64,000 bases of DNA from Sphingopyxis sp. H053 (GTDB lineage: Bacteria; Pseudomonadota; Alphaproteobacteria; Sphingomonadales; Sphingomonadaceae): NCBI RefSeq assembly GCF_001468225.1, contig NZ_LNRU01000009.1, positions 1 to 64,000 on the forward strand, written 5' to 3'. The stretch's first letter is position 1, and each line of letters begins with the position of its first letter. The notes under the pieces were generated by a model that saw only the letters and a list, made by a program, of their open reading frames with translations, did not search any database and was not told where the DNA came from. Below are positions 51,336 through 60,266 of this stretch, in pieces. The translations under genes and the position numbers were made by a program.

Positions 51336-51943
51336 AAACGATCTCTGCAAGAATGTTTTTGCTGATGGGCGCGCTAATTTGCCTTTCTGGTTGCGGGAAT
51401 ATTCTGGGAACTGGCGGCAAATCGACGTTGTACCGGATCAGTAGCACGCCCGTACCGGAGCGTGAAATTGCACGACAGTGGATTCCGGTGTATATTACGC
51501 GACCGACGCTTCCGCCTGGGGCCGATGGAGACAGGATCCTCACGATCGAGAATCGCGAAGTCACGTATCTGGCCAAAGCACGGTGGATGAGGCCTGCGCC
51601 CGAGATGATCCGCGAGGCTATTGCCGGAAGCGTAGCGCGCAAAATCGATCACGCATATATCCCTGTCCAGAGCGTTGCTTCCGATCATTACGTCCTATCC
51701 GCACGGCTTTCTTCTTTTGCAGCCTATTACGACCAGGGGCCCGACGCGGCCCCGATCATTCGCATCGCCGCGCAAGTGGAACTAAGCCGATCCAAAGAAT
51801 CGGAACCACTGGCAGTCACGCGCATCGTCCTTGATAGGTCAGCAAGTGCAAATAGCGTTTCGAGTATCGTCGAAGCCTTTGATCGCGCGAGCCTTGAAAT
51901 GGCCGACGAAATCGCGAGTTGGACGGCTGCGGCGATCAACTAG
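51332..51943 (+). CDS. PqiC-like ABC-transport auxiliary lipoprotein
   Basis: A 203-residue lipoprotein: lipobox LICLSGCGN (Cys about residue 21), LYRISSTPVPEREIARQWIP, LTIENREVTYLAKARWMRPA and a C-terminal helical end. This matches the DUF330/PqiC family (ABC-type transport auxiliary lipoprotein) found with MlaEFD operons in place of MlaC. It probably sits in the outer membrane and receives or delivers substrate to the MlaD ring. It overlaps mlaD by four bases. Confidence 0.88.
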   Translation: MKTISARMFLLMGALICLSGCGNILGTGGKSTLYRISSTPVPEREIARQWIPVYITRPTLPPGADGDRILTIENREVTYLAKARWMRPAPEMIREAIAGSVARKIDHAYIPVQSVASDHYVLSARLSSFAAYYDQGPDAAPIIRIAAQVELSRSKESEPLAVTRIVLDRSASANSVSSIVEAFDRASLEMADEIASWTAAAIN

Positions 51944-52002
51944 CGTGAAGCCAATGGAAACTTAGTCGGGACAACGGCCCAGCCCAAGATGAAGCGGGAA
52001 TG

Positions 52003-52680
52003 TTATGGGTGGCTCCCCTTCAGGGAGGGGCGGCAGCCGTACACAAATAGATCGACAGCTTGCCTCATTCGGGCTGAAGAGGTTTCATTGTGACTGGTCA
52101 CTCCCACTCCAAGAGCGGCCCGACGAAAAGGTGACAAAATGACGCTGGAGATAAACTGCTCCGCAGCAAAATTCGCGTCTGACACCCTGATTTCTCCCCT
52201 CTCCTCGGCTTTGCGCAAGACCTCTGCCACCAATCTCGTCGTGCGTCCTACGCCGAATTCGTAAAGGTTTCGCGCTAAAGCGGGAAAACGTGCAGCCTCA
52301 GCCATTACAACGCGTTCCAACGCGACGTGAATGTCGGTAAGCATCCAGGATAGCAGTTCATCGGACAGCTCTTCAAGCTCGAGCCGAACGTCGCCATGTT
52401 CGGGAACGTGCTGTTCAAGGAAGGAGAGCCGATCCTCGATTTCCATGAGTATTGCCGCTTCGAAAAGCAGCTTTTTGTCCCCGTAACGGGCGTACAACGT
52501 GCGCTTGGAGATGCCTGCTTTTGCAGCAATCCGTTCAGCCGTTGAACGACCGAATCCGTCGGCAAAGAAGACATCGCGGGCGACACGGAGAATTTTCCTC
52601 GAAAGTGCTTGCGAGGCTTGTCGAGTGGGCCTCCCTGTTCGTCCGGAAGCTGGTTCTTTGGTTTTTTGGGTCGACGCCAT
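52003..52680 (-). CDS. TetR-family transcriptional regulator
   Basis: A 225-residue regulator with the TetR HTH at about residues 30-75 (ILRVARDVFFADGFGRSTAE, then RIAAKAGISKRTLYARYGDK) and an AefR-like C-terminal domain. It converges on the Mla-type operon (its stop is 60 bp after the PqiC-like stop) and is transcribed in the same direction as the broken acyl-CoA ligase upstream of it. It may regulate either; the sequence does not decide. The N-terminus is basic (TKEPASGRTGRPTRQAS). Confidence 0.88.
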   Translation of the reverse strand: MASTQKTKEPASGRTGRPTRQASQALSRKILRVARDVFFADGFGRSTAERIAAKAGISKRTLYARYGDKKLLFEAAILMEIEDRLSFLEQHVPEHGDVRLELEELSDELLSWMLTDIHVALERVVMAEAARFPALARNLYEFGVGRTTRLVAEVLRKAEERGEIRVSDANFAAEQFISSVILSPFRRAALGVGVTSHNETSSARMRQAVDLFVYGCRPSLKGSHP

Positions 52681-52847
52681 GCCTCATCTTGGCCATACCT
52701 TGACCGCGCTGCAAGCGTAGAGCGCTTTGCCTTGGACAGCCCGACCGAGATTGCCCGGGCTTATGCAAGACTCACGAGGCCCGCTGAAATTATCCCGCCT
52801 GAAAGGATCGCTGCCATTCGCACGGAATGGACGCAGTGTGATCTCAT

Positions 52848-54463
52848 CTAGGCGAGTTGGTTACGATACGCTTCGCGTAAGGCCTTTTTGTCGATCTTTC
52901 CCGTTGCAGTGAGCGGTACTGTCGCGAACAGGATGTCGTCCGGCAGCCACCAACGAACAACCTTCGTCTCCAGATGCGCGCGAATTGCGTCGGCTGTGAC
53001 GGCTTGACCTTCATGCGTTTCGATCACGAGAAGGGGGCGCTCTTCCCATTTTGGATGATATACGCCAACGACCGCCGGGACCCGGACGCCGGGGTACCCA
53101 ACCGCCGCATTCTCGATATCAATCGAGCTGATCCATTCGCCCCCGGACTTGATCACATCTTTCTCGCGGTCGGTCAGCCGGAGAAAGCCGAAGCGATCGA
53201 TCGTACCGATGTCCCCGGTGTCGTACCAGCCATCGCTCCCGGCGCCCTCAATATCGGGGAAATAGCGATCGACGACCCACGGTCCGCGGACCTGGAGCGC
53301 ACCCGCCTGCTCACCGTCCCAGGGGAGCGGCGTGCCATCGCCGTCGATAATGCGCAGTTCGATGCCAAATTGCATGCGACCCTGCTTCGTCAGCGGGAGG
53401 TCGTTCGCGAAATCCTCGCCTTCGGCCATCAGGAGCGGGGAGGGCGTCGAAATCACGCCGAGCGGATTGGTTTCGGTCATGCCCCAGAGCTGCAGCACAG
53501 TGACACCATATTTGGCTCGGAATGTCTCGGCCATCGCCCGGGGGACGGCCGAGCCCCCAATCACGAGGCGCTTGAGATTGCCGACCCCCGTCCCCGTAGT
53601 GTCGAGATGAGCGAGGTACAAGGTCCAGATCGTCGGCACACCACCCGAAAAGGTGACGCCCTCTTCGTTGATCAGGTCGGCAAGACTGGCACCGTCCATC
53701 CTGTCACAAGGAAGCACTAGCTTGCAGCCGTTGATCGCTGCCGTGAAGGGAAGTCCCCATGCCGTTGCATGATACATGGACGAGCAGGGCATGATGACAT
53801 CAAAAGCGCTGAACCCGAAGGCACTGCTTAGACCGGCCGCCATCCCGTGAAGAACGATTGAGCGGTGGCTGTATAGGACGCCCTTGGGGTCGCCCGTCGT
53901 CCCCGAAGTGTAGCAAAGAAATGCGGCTGCCTTTTCATCGAAGCTCATCCAGGTGAGGGCTCCGTCCTCGCTTGCCAGCAACGCTTCGTAGTTCAACGTG
54001 TCGGCAACATCTGGCGCGATCGTTCCGCGCTCCGCGAGAAGGACATAGCGCTCGATACCCGGAAGGAGAGGACGCAGCCGTGCGACGAGCTCGGCTAGAT
54101 TGGGCTCGAAGAAGAGAATGCGGCTCCCTGCATGAGCGATAGTGAAGGCGATCTGCTTGTCGCTGAGACGCGGGTTGGCGGTGTGCAATACGGCGCCCAT
54201 GCCCGGCGCCGCATAGAAGAGTTCGAGGTGGCGGTGGGAGTGTTCCAGGCGAGCGAGGAGACGCCGTCGCCCGTCGCAATCCCGAGGACGCCAAGGGCCT
54301 GCGCAGCCTGACGCGCACGCTGATCGCAGCGGTGCCAGTCATACCGCCAAACCGGCTCCACGACAGCCTTCGAGACGATCTCCCTCTTGCCGTGCGCGCG
54401 CGCTGCATATTCCAATATTCCGCTGATCAGCAGCGGCGCGTCCTGCATCAATCCCCGCAACAT
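52848..54463 (-). pseudogene. Medium-chain acyl-CoA ligase (AlkK/FadD-like), broken by an apparent 2-bp insertion
   Basis: The N-terminus starts at an ATG at 54463 (AGAAGGA upstream): MLRGLMQDAPLLISGILEYA, then RARQAAQALGVLGIATGDGV SSLAWNT. The rest, from ELFYAAPGMGAV, is in another frame and holds [46 protein letters not shown] and the catalytic Lys region TATGKIDKKALREAYR. Removing CC from the CCC at about 54231-54237 restores WNTHRHLELFY and gives a 537-residue ligase, the usual size. As read the gene is split; it may be a pseudogene or a sequencing error. Confidence 0.75.
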
Positions 54464-54677
54464 GCTGCATCCTTCTTCGCCCCACTGCGCCGTCGCGCGC
54501 ACGGTTCCGCCTCTCGGTTCCGATCGCCGCGCTGGCTGTCAATGACCGTCATCATGCTGGCCCATGGGCAAACTCCACGGGCCGCGATTGCATTCAGCCA
54601 GCAATTCTCAATGATCATATTGCAGCGGCACGGCTTAGGTTCGATCGCCCCCGAGATGTTCTCGCCCGCGTTTCAAA

Positions 54678-55691
54678 TTATTCACTCGCTGGTTTCAGCA
54701 ACAGCGACAGGAACCGCCAATCGGACCAATCACCTTTTTTCCCCGCCGCTAAGGCGGCAATGTCGAGTTTCGCCTGCCTCACGATCGTAAGCCGAAGCGA
54801 CGGAATGATATAGAGGCGTTGATCGCCCGCGCCGGCGGCGACGACCATATCCGCCGGTAGTTCGGCGGCATGACTGGTGATATCGGTGGACCGAGTAACA
54901 ATATCGACAGCCGGCGTGCTACGGGGTAGCCACCAAGTGAGACCGTAGGCAGGATTGACCTGGCTACCCTGGAACATCTCGCCGAATGTCGCTTCGTCGA
55001 CAAGTGGCCTGCCTTCGAGCTTTCCGCCCCCGCGGACGAACTCGCCGATCTTCGCCCACTCGGATGCGGCCAGCACTAGGCCCTGCGGCATGAGCGGTGC
55101 GCCATCGGGGCCGCTGCGCCAATCGCCGACCGTTACGCCTAGCGGCATTAGAATGCGACGCTCGATATAATGGCGAGGGTTGCCGTCCTCGCCTTTGGCG
55201 ACGAGCTTTCGGCGCATGATTTCGCCGACGACTTGCATCGGAGCAGGGCCATACTGGAATTTCCCGCCCGGTGCCGCCGCGAGCGGTGCCTTGACCGAGT
55301 CCAAATACCCTTGGGGTCTCCCGACGGTTGAGGCCTGACCACCTGTCATCGACAGCAGTTGGCGAAGCGTGATCTGTTCCTTTTCGGCGTCGCCCTTCCA
55401 CTCAGCGAGCGTCTCTGATGCCCGCTCGTCGAGCGTCAAAAGCCCGTCCTGTACGGCCGCCGCCGCCATCAGCCCGACAAGACTCTTGGTGCCCGACCAG
55501 AGTTCCTGCGGTGTCGCAATATCTGCAGAACGGCATCGAACCTCGCCATCCTCAAGGATCAGCAGCGCCACGCCAGAGTTTGCCTCGGAATAGGCGATCG
55601 CCGCGGCACAGCCGGGAAGAGGAGCGGGTTCGCCTGCCGTGGCCGGCTGTGCCGCAACGGCTGCTGCGAAAAAGAGGATGGTGCGCTTCAA
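54678..55691 (-). CDS. Secreted beta-lactamase-fold serine hydrolase
   Basis: A 337-residue protein with a signal peptide (MKRTILFFAAAVAAQPATAG) and the serine beta-lactamase/esterase fold: SxxK in WSGTKSLVGLM (about residue 67), Tyr in FQYGPAPMQVV (about residue 146), and a C-terminal HAAELPADMVVAAGAGDQ segment in place of the KTG motif. Starts at a TTG with GGGAG upstream, because the signal peptide begins exactly there. Probably a periplasmic esterase rather than a penicillinase. Divergent from the gntR gene at 55825. Confidence 0.85.
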   Translation of the reverse strand: MKRTILFFAAAVAAQPATAGEPAPLPGCAAAIAYSEANSGVALLILEDGEVRCRSADIATPQELWSGTKSLVGLMAAAAVQDGLLTLDERASETLAEWKGDAEKEQITLRQLLSMTGGQASTVGRPQGYLDSVKAPLAAAPGGKFQYGPAPMQVVGEIMRRKLVAKGEDGNPRHYIERRILMPLGVTVGDWRSGPDGAPLMPQGLVLAASEWAKIGEFVRGGGKLEGRPLVDEATFGEMFQGSQVNPAYGLTWWLPRSTPAVDIVTRSTDITSHAAELPADMVVAAGAGDQRLYIIPSLRLTIVRQAKLDIAALAAGKKGDWSDWRFLSLLLKPASE

Positions 55692-55728
55692 GTTCCGACT
55701 CCCATTTTCTGGTGCTTGTCATTCTCGA

Positions 55729-55766
55729 TATTATCGATAATAATTTCATTCGCAATCATCGATTGC
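55729..55766. promoter_or_regulatory. Palindromic sites in the serine hydrolase/gntR promoter
   Basis: TATTATCGATAATA (55729-55742) is a perfect 14-bp palindrome, and GCAATC-ATC-GATTGC (55752-55766) is a second dyad ten bases further. The sequence ATTATCGATAATAATT (55730-55745) recurs at 57932-57947 in front of the TonB receptor. They lie between a divergent GntR gene and its neighbour, so they are likely operators for that regulator. Confidence 0.65.
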
Positions 55767-55824
55767 TCGCGTGCACTGTCCGATTAGGATGGTGCCGGTA
55801 GCAGGGAAAGCCGAACGGAGAGAA

Positions 55825-56565
55825 ATGGGCGCGACGAAGACCGAAGACGACAGTGCACCGACTCAAGACCGCGTCATTGCGCGTCTCTTGACTGACGACA
55901 TCGTCGAATGGCGCATCCAGCCGGGATCGTGGCTGCGCGAGCGCGAAATCGCCGCGCGCTTCGGGGTGAGCCATGCGCCCGTGCGCGAAGCATTCCGTCA
56001 TCTTGCGCGGATCGGTCTCGTGAAGGTGGTCCCGTGGCGCGGAACCTATGTGATCGATATCGACGAGCATGCCGCGAACGAGGTCTATGAGCTGTGGAAA
56101 TCCCTGTTCGGTGTAGTTTGCCGCCTGGCTGCGGTCGAGATGACGGATCGCGACGGGCGCGAACTGATGCACCGTCTGGTCGAATATAAGGATGTCACCC
56201 AGCGCACCGAAAATACGTTCGAGCATATCAAAGTCTCGAACCGCATCGGCCGCTTCATCGCCAAGCGGAGCAATGCGCCGCTCGCGCTGGAGCTCCTCGA
56301 CCGGGTCGCGCTGCTCGCGCGCTGGCAGCACAATGTCTATACCGACAGCTATATCGAGACGCATGGCAATGACGCCGCGAAGCGATCGGCCATCCTCTAC
56401 GACGCGCTTTGCCGCCATATCGTCACGCGCGATGGCGATGCCGCCGATGCGGTGGCGCGCGATCTGATCGGCGTTACTCAGAATAGTTTCGGGCGCGCAC
56501 TCGAGGAATATAAGGCCCGGCACGCAAAGACTAAGCCCAGCCGCCGCCGCGCAAAAGTGACATGA
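55825..56565 (+). CDS. GntR/FadR-type transcriptional regulator
   Basis: A 246-residue GntR protein: winged HTH LREREIAARFGVSHAPVREA, then FRHLARIGLVKVVPWRGTYV, and an FCD-type helical domain (LLDRVALLARWQHNVYTDSY, DALCRHIVTRDGDAADAVAR). The ATG at 55825 follows ACGGAGAGA; upstream codons of the frame are rejected. It overlaps the M28-like gene (ATGA) and is divergent from the serine hydrolase. Likely controls the local uptake and hydrolysis genes through the ATTATCGATAAT sites. Confidence 0.9.
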   Translation: MGATKTEDDSAPTQDRVIARLLTDDIVEWRIQPGSWLREREIAARFGVSHAPVREAFRHLARIGLVKVVPWRGTYVIDIDEHAANEVYELWKSLFGVVCRLAAVEMTDRDGRELMHRLVEYKDVTQRTENTFEHIKVSNRIGRFIAKRSNAPLALELLDRVALLARWQHNVYTDSYIETHGNDAAKRSAILYDALCRHIVTRDGDAADAVARDLIGVTQNSFGRALEEYKARHAKTKPSRRRAKVT

Positions 56566-57866
56566 GCCGCCTCCCGACCGACCGCCGCACGTTGCTTAAG
56601 GCGGGCCTCGCGGCGCCGATCGCATTGCAGGTTAACTCCGCTGCCGCTGTATCTCGGGATTTGACCATGTTCGGCTCCGAACGCCTCTTCACCGACGTCC
56701 AAAGCTATACCGAGGCCGGCAACAAGCAGTCGGGCGGCGAGGGCGATCGTTGGACCGCCGACTGGACAGCGAAGCGGCTGTCCAGTGCCGGATTCGAAGT
56801 CGAACGCCAGACGTTTGACGTGCCTTGGTTCGAGGCCTCGCGCTGCGACCTCAGGCTCGGCGACATCACGATACCGCTCGTCGCACAACCGCTCGCCATC
56901 GAAACCGGCGAGGCTGGACTCGCTGCGCCGCTGCGCCTCGCAGAAATTCCTGAACGCCTCGACGGCGCGATCGCCGTAGTGCGCCTGCCTTTCCGCCGCT
57001 GGTCGAGCCTCGTAGATCGTGCAGCGCGCGAGCCGCTCGCCGATGCGCTTGCGCGCGGTGCGAGCGGGGTCATTCTCATTACGACCGGGCCGACGGGCGA
57101 GGCCTTGCTCCTCAATGTCCCGGCCGGTCATCCCGTATCGGAAAAGCCACTTGCCTTGCTCGCGCCGCGACTCGCCGCCCCGGTGATTGAAGCCGCGCGC
57201 CACGGTGCCGCGGCGAAATTAGCGCTGCGCGGGCGCGGTGGGGCTCGGGCAGCTCAGAATATAATCGGGCGACTCGTTCGCTCCGGCCGCCCTTGGCTCG
57301 TCGTCTCGACGCCGCGTTCAGGCTGGACCGATTGCGCCGGCGAGCGGGGGCCGGGCATCGCGATGTGGCTCGCGCTCGCCGACTGGATGCCCCGAGCGTT
57401 TCCCCAGCACAGCCTGCTCTTTCTGTGCAACAGCGGGCATGAATATGAGAATCTCGGTGCGAGCCATATCGCCGACAAGTTTGGTCCAGCCCCCAGCGAG
57501 ACGGCTTTCTGGTTGCATCTCGGCGCCAATGCCGCAGCACGTGACTATCAGGAAATGCCGGGGCGCTTGCTGCCGCTGCCGAGTGCCGATCCCTATCGTT
57601 TTCTCATGACATCGCCCGAATTCGTTGCGCGTGCGCGCGAGATATTCAAAGGCCAGCCAGGGTTGGAAATGGCCTATCCTTCGGCGGAAGGCACAGCGGG
57701 CGAACTCTCGGAAGTGATAAAGGCCGGCTACACACGTCATGCTGGCATCTTTGGCGCACACCGTCATCACCACGCTGTGACCGACGATTTATCTACCGTC
57801 ACACCTGACCCGCTTGCCGCTACGGCGCGGGGCGTCCGCGACCTGCTGAGCGCCGTCGTCTCCTAA
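56562..57866 (+). CDS. M28-like exported protein with an altered zinc site
   Basis: A 434-residue protein. The Arg-rich start RRTLLKAGLAAPIALQ resembles a Tat or Sec signal. A PA-like insert (about residues 90-190) precedes the peptidase-like core: IIGRLVRSGRPWLVVSTPRS (about residue 231), GWTDCAGERGPGIAMWLALA, LLFLCNSGHEYENLGASHIA and the C-terminal AHRHHHAVTDDL. In active M28 enzymes the first of these has H-x-D as zinc ligands; here it is P-R-S. The GHE and final His motifs remain. It could be an inactive or differently metallated relative. It overlaps gntR by four bases. Confidence 0.8.
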   Translation: MSRLPTDRRTLLKAGLAAPIALQVNSAAAVSRDLTMFGSERLFTDVQSYTEAGNKQSGGEGDRWTADWTAKRLSSAGFEVERQTFDVPWFEASRCDLRLGDITIPLVAQPLAIETGEAGLAAPLRLAEIPERLDGAIAVVRLPFRRWSSLVDRAAREPLADALARGASGVILITTGPTGEALLLNVPAGHPVSEKPLALLAPRLAAPVIEAARHGAAAKLALRGRGGARAAQNIIGRLVRSGRPWLVVSTPRSGWTDCAGERGPGIAMWLALADWMPRAFPQHSLLFLCNSGHEYENLGASHIADKFGPAPSETAFWLHLGANAAARDYQEMPGRLLPLPSADPYRFLMTSPEFVARAREIFKGQPGLEMAYPSAEGTAGELSEVIKAGYTRHAGIFGAHRHHHAVTDDLSTVTPDPLAATARGVRDLLSAVVS

Positions 57867-57931
57867 ACCCGTGACCCACGTGCAATGACATTGCGCTTTC
57901 CGGCTTGACTCGCTCGCGTTTTCTGCACAAA

Positions 57932-57947
57932 ATTATCGATAATAATT
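57932..57947. promoter_or_regulatory. ATTATCGATAATAATT site upstream of the TonB receptor
   Basis: Identical over 16 bases to 55730-55745 in the gntR promoter and containing the perfect palindrome ATTATCGATAAT. It lies 27 bp before the receptor ATG, where a repressor would block transcription or translation initiation. This supports one regulator controlling both promoters. Confidence 0.65.
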
Positions 57948-57973
57948 GCGATAACAAAATGGGGAGAGTGACC

Positions 57974-60211
57974 ATGGGACGCAGGGCGAACCTTCTTTTC
58001 TGCACGGCCGCAATTTGGGTAGCCGTCGCTCCGCCTGCTTTCGCGCAAGACAGACCGCCCGAAGCTCTTCCGGACGCGGCGGAAGCGAACGATGACGGCG
58101 CGATCGTCGTGACGGCGCGGCGCCGCGAGGAGCGGCTCGCCGACGTTCCTACAGCCGCTTCTGTCATCGATATCACCTCACTCACCGATCGCGGCGGCGC
58201 AAGCGGCAGCGGCGAATTGCTAGCAGACCAGCCGAGCGTCAGGTTCAACAATCTCAGCTCATCGATCACTTCCGAGATTTCGATCCGCGCCTCGTCGACC
58301 GCGCGCGCGACCAATGGCGATCCCAGCGTCGGCCTGTATCGCAACGGTGCCTATATCGCCGGTGGTCCCGTGGGCGGGCGAAACTTCACCCGCCTCGATC
58401 TCCTCGATATCGGCCGGGTCGAGGTGCTGCGGGGGACACAGGGCGCACTCTATGGCCGCAACGCGGTCGGCGGCGCGATCAATATCATTTCGGCCGAGCC
58501 CGAATTCGATCTCTCAGGCTGGGCGAGTGCGCGCTACGGCTTCGAGAATAACAGCTTCCAGACGCAAGGCGCGATCAATGTTCCGCTTGCCGAAGGTCTT
58601 GCGATCCGTCTCAGCGGCGATCTCGTCGAGCAGGACAAGGGCTTCTTCTACAATCCGGACAACGACGTCTATTTCGACCAACAGAAGGGTCATGGTCTGC
58701 GCGGCCAGATCCGTCTCAAACGCGGACCCGTCGACGCGATCATCATGGCCGAGACCCAGCGGCTGACGACCCCGGCGGTTCATTATCAGATTTCCATCCC
58801 CGCCGGCACGCCAGGCTTCCCGGGGGGATATACCCAGGATCGCTTCCGCTATCCCTGGAACACGGCGCCCCGTGCCAGCCAGGATGTCGATGGACTGCAG
58901 GCGATTATCCGCGTGGACTTGGGCGGCGCCGACCTCACCTCGACAACATCCTTTCGCAAGCGCCACTCGGAATATGACCTTGACAATGACGCGGTGAGCC
59001 CGGCCGAACTTGCGCGCGCGCGCGCTGCAGGTCAGATCGGGGCGCTAACCCCGCTCGACCCGAGCGGCGCCTCCTATGTCGTCGACACCACCGACAATTT
59101 CTCGCAGGACATCCATGTGACGGGCGCGAGCGACCGTCTGACCTGGCTCGTGGGCGCCGAGATGCTGCTGCTCGACAGCGATTTCTCCGTGACGACGACG
59201 CGCACGCCGACGCTTGCCAATCCTTCTCCGGGCAACATCGCCCCCGCCCGGCTCCATTTCGAAAGCTATGCGGCTTATGGTTCGCTCGGTTTCGATATCA
59301 CCGACAGCCTCAACTTGACCGGCGAGCTCCGCTATACACGCGACAGCCGGAGCATCAGCGCGCGGCTCTATGATCTCGCGACAGGCCTGCCAACAGGCGG
59401 GTCATCGCGGATTATCGACGACAACATCAGCGCCGACAATCTCTCCTACAATGCGACGCTTTCGTACAAACTTACTCCAAATATTCTCGCCTATGGCAAG
59501 GTCGGCAGCAGCTACCGCGCCGGCGGTTTCAACACGCGCCTGTCCGATCCCCGCGCTCCGAGCCCGGTACAGGTACTGTTCGGCAACGAAAGCAGCACCT
59601 CCTATGAGGTCGGCATCAAGGGCAGCCCGGTGCGGCGCGGCTATTTCGCAATCGCGGGATATTATACCGAGCTCAAGGATCTGATCGCGCAGGTCGACGA
59701 TGGATGCGCGCTGACCAACGCGGCCTGCCCGGTCGCCGCGGTCGCCTATCTCACTAATGCCGGTAATGCGAAGAGCTGGGGTATCGAGGCAGAATATAGC
59801 CACGGATTCGACCTTGGAGAAGGCGACGGCCGCCTCGCGCTCAGCGGCTCGCGGCAGGGCGGCAAGGTCAAGACGGGCCGATACGACGGTCTCGATCTCG
59901 CGCAGGTTCCCGACTGGCTCGCCTCGGCGAACCTCAATCTTCGCTATCCGGTCACCGGCGACGTTGCCTTGACGAGCAATGTGCTTGTCAGCGGACAATG
60001 GGGTGGCAAGCAGGAGCTGACCGCAACGTCGGTCGACCTCGACAATTATGTCCTCGTCAATCTTCGCATCGGCGTCGACTTCGGAAAGGTCAATGTGAGC
60101 GCCTTCGCGAACAACCTCTTCGACAAGCTCTACTATGTTGCCCAGGCGCCGACGATCAACCGTTACAGCCAACCCCGGGTGATAGGCGTCGAGGGCCGCA
60201 TTTCTTTCTAG
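57974..60211 (+). CDS. TonB-dependent outer-membrane receptor
   Basis: A 745-residue receptor: signal peptide (LLFCTAAIWVAVAPPAFAQ), TonB box region GAIVVTARRREERLADVPTA, plug (SITSEISIRASSTARATNGD, then DIGRVEVLRGTQGALYGRNA, VGGAINIISAEP) and a barrel ending in an aromatic (EGRISF). The ATG at 57974 follows GGGGAGAG; an earlier ATG at 57959 is possible. Shares the palindromic site with gntR. Followed by an esterase, so it probably imports an ester that is then hydrolysed. Confidence 0.92.
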   Translation: MGRRANLLFCTAAIWVAVAPPAFAQDRPPEALPDAAEANDDGAIVVTARRREERLADVPTAASVIDITSLTDRGGASGSGELLADQPSVRFNNLSSSITSEISIRASSTARATNGDPSVGLYRNGAYIAGGPVGGRNFTRLDLLDIGRVEVLRGTQGALYGRNAVGGAINIISAEPEFDLSGWASARYGFENNSFQTQGAINVPLAEGLAIRLSGDLVEQDKGFFYNPDNDVYFDQQKGHGLRGQIRLKRGPVDAIIMAETQRLTTPAVHYQISIPAGTPGFPGGYTQDRFRYPWNTAPRASQDVDGLQAIIRVDLGGADLTSTTSFRKRHSEYDLDNDAVSPAELARARAAGQIGALTPLDPSGASYVVDTTDNFSQDIHVTGASDRLTWLVGAEMLLLDSDFSVTTTRTPTLANPSPGNIAPARLHFESYAAYGSLGFDITDSLNLTGELRYTRDSRSISARLYDLATGLPTGGSSRIIDDNISADNLSYNATLSYKLTPNILAYGKVGSSYRAGGFNTRLSDPRAPSPVQVLFGNESSTSYEVGIKGSPVRRGYFAIAGYYTELKDLIAQVDDGCALTNAACPVAAVAYLTNAGNAKSWGIEAEYSHGFDLGEGDGRLALSGSRQGGKVKTGRYDGLDLAQVPDWLASANLNLRYPVTGDVALTSNVLVSGQWGGKQELTATSVDLDNYVLVNLRIGVDFGKVNVSAFANNLFDKLYYVAQAPTINRYSQPRVIGVEGRISF

Positions 60212-60266
60212 GGGATATGCTTGCCCGCGGCCTGCGGCCGCCAGCCGAGACGAAAGGGACGGCGAA

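Noticed and set aside
52609..52851. Plus-strand frame ending DSPTEIARAYARLTRPAEII and a further stretch
   Set aside because: Protein-like tail of about 40 codons but mostly overlaps the TetR gene in antisense; possible remnant, not supported as a gene.
54678..55691. Annotation as an antibiotic-resistance beta-lactamase
   Set aside because: The KTG motif is absent and the context is esterase and uptake genes; the fold alone does not imply resistance.
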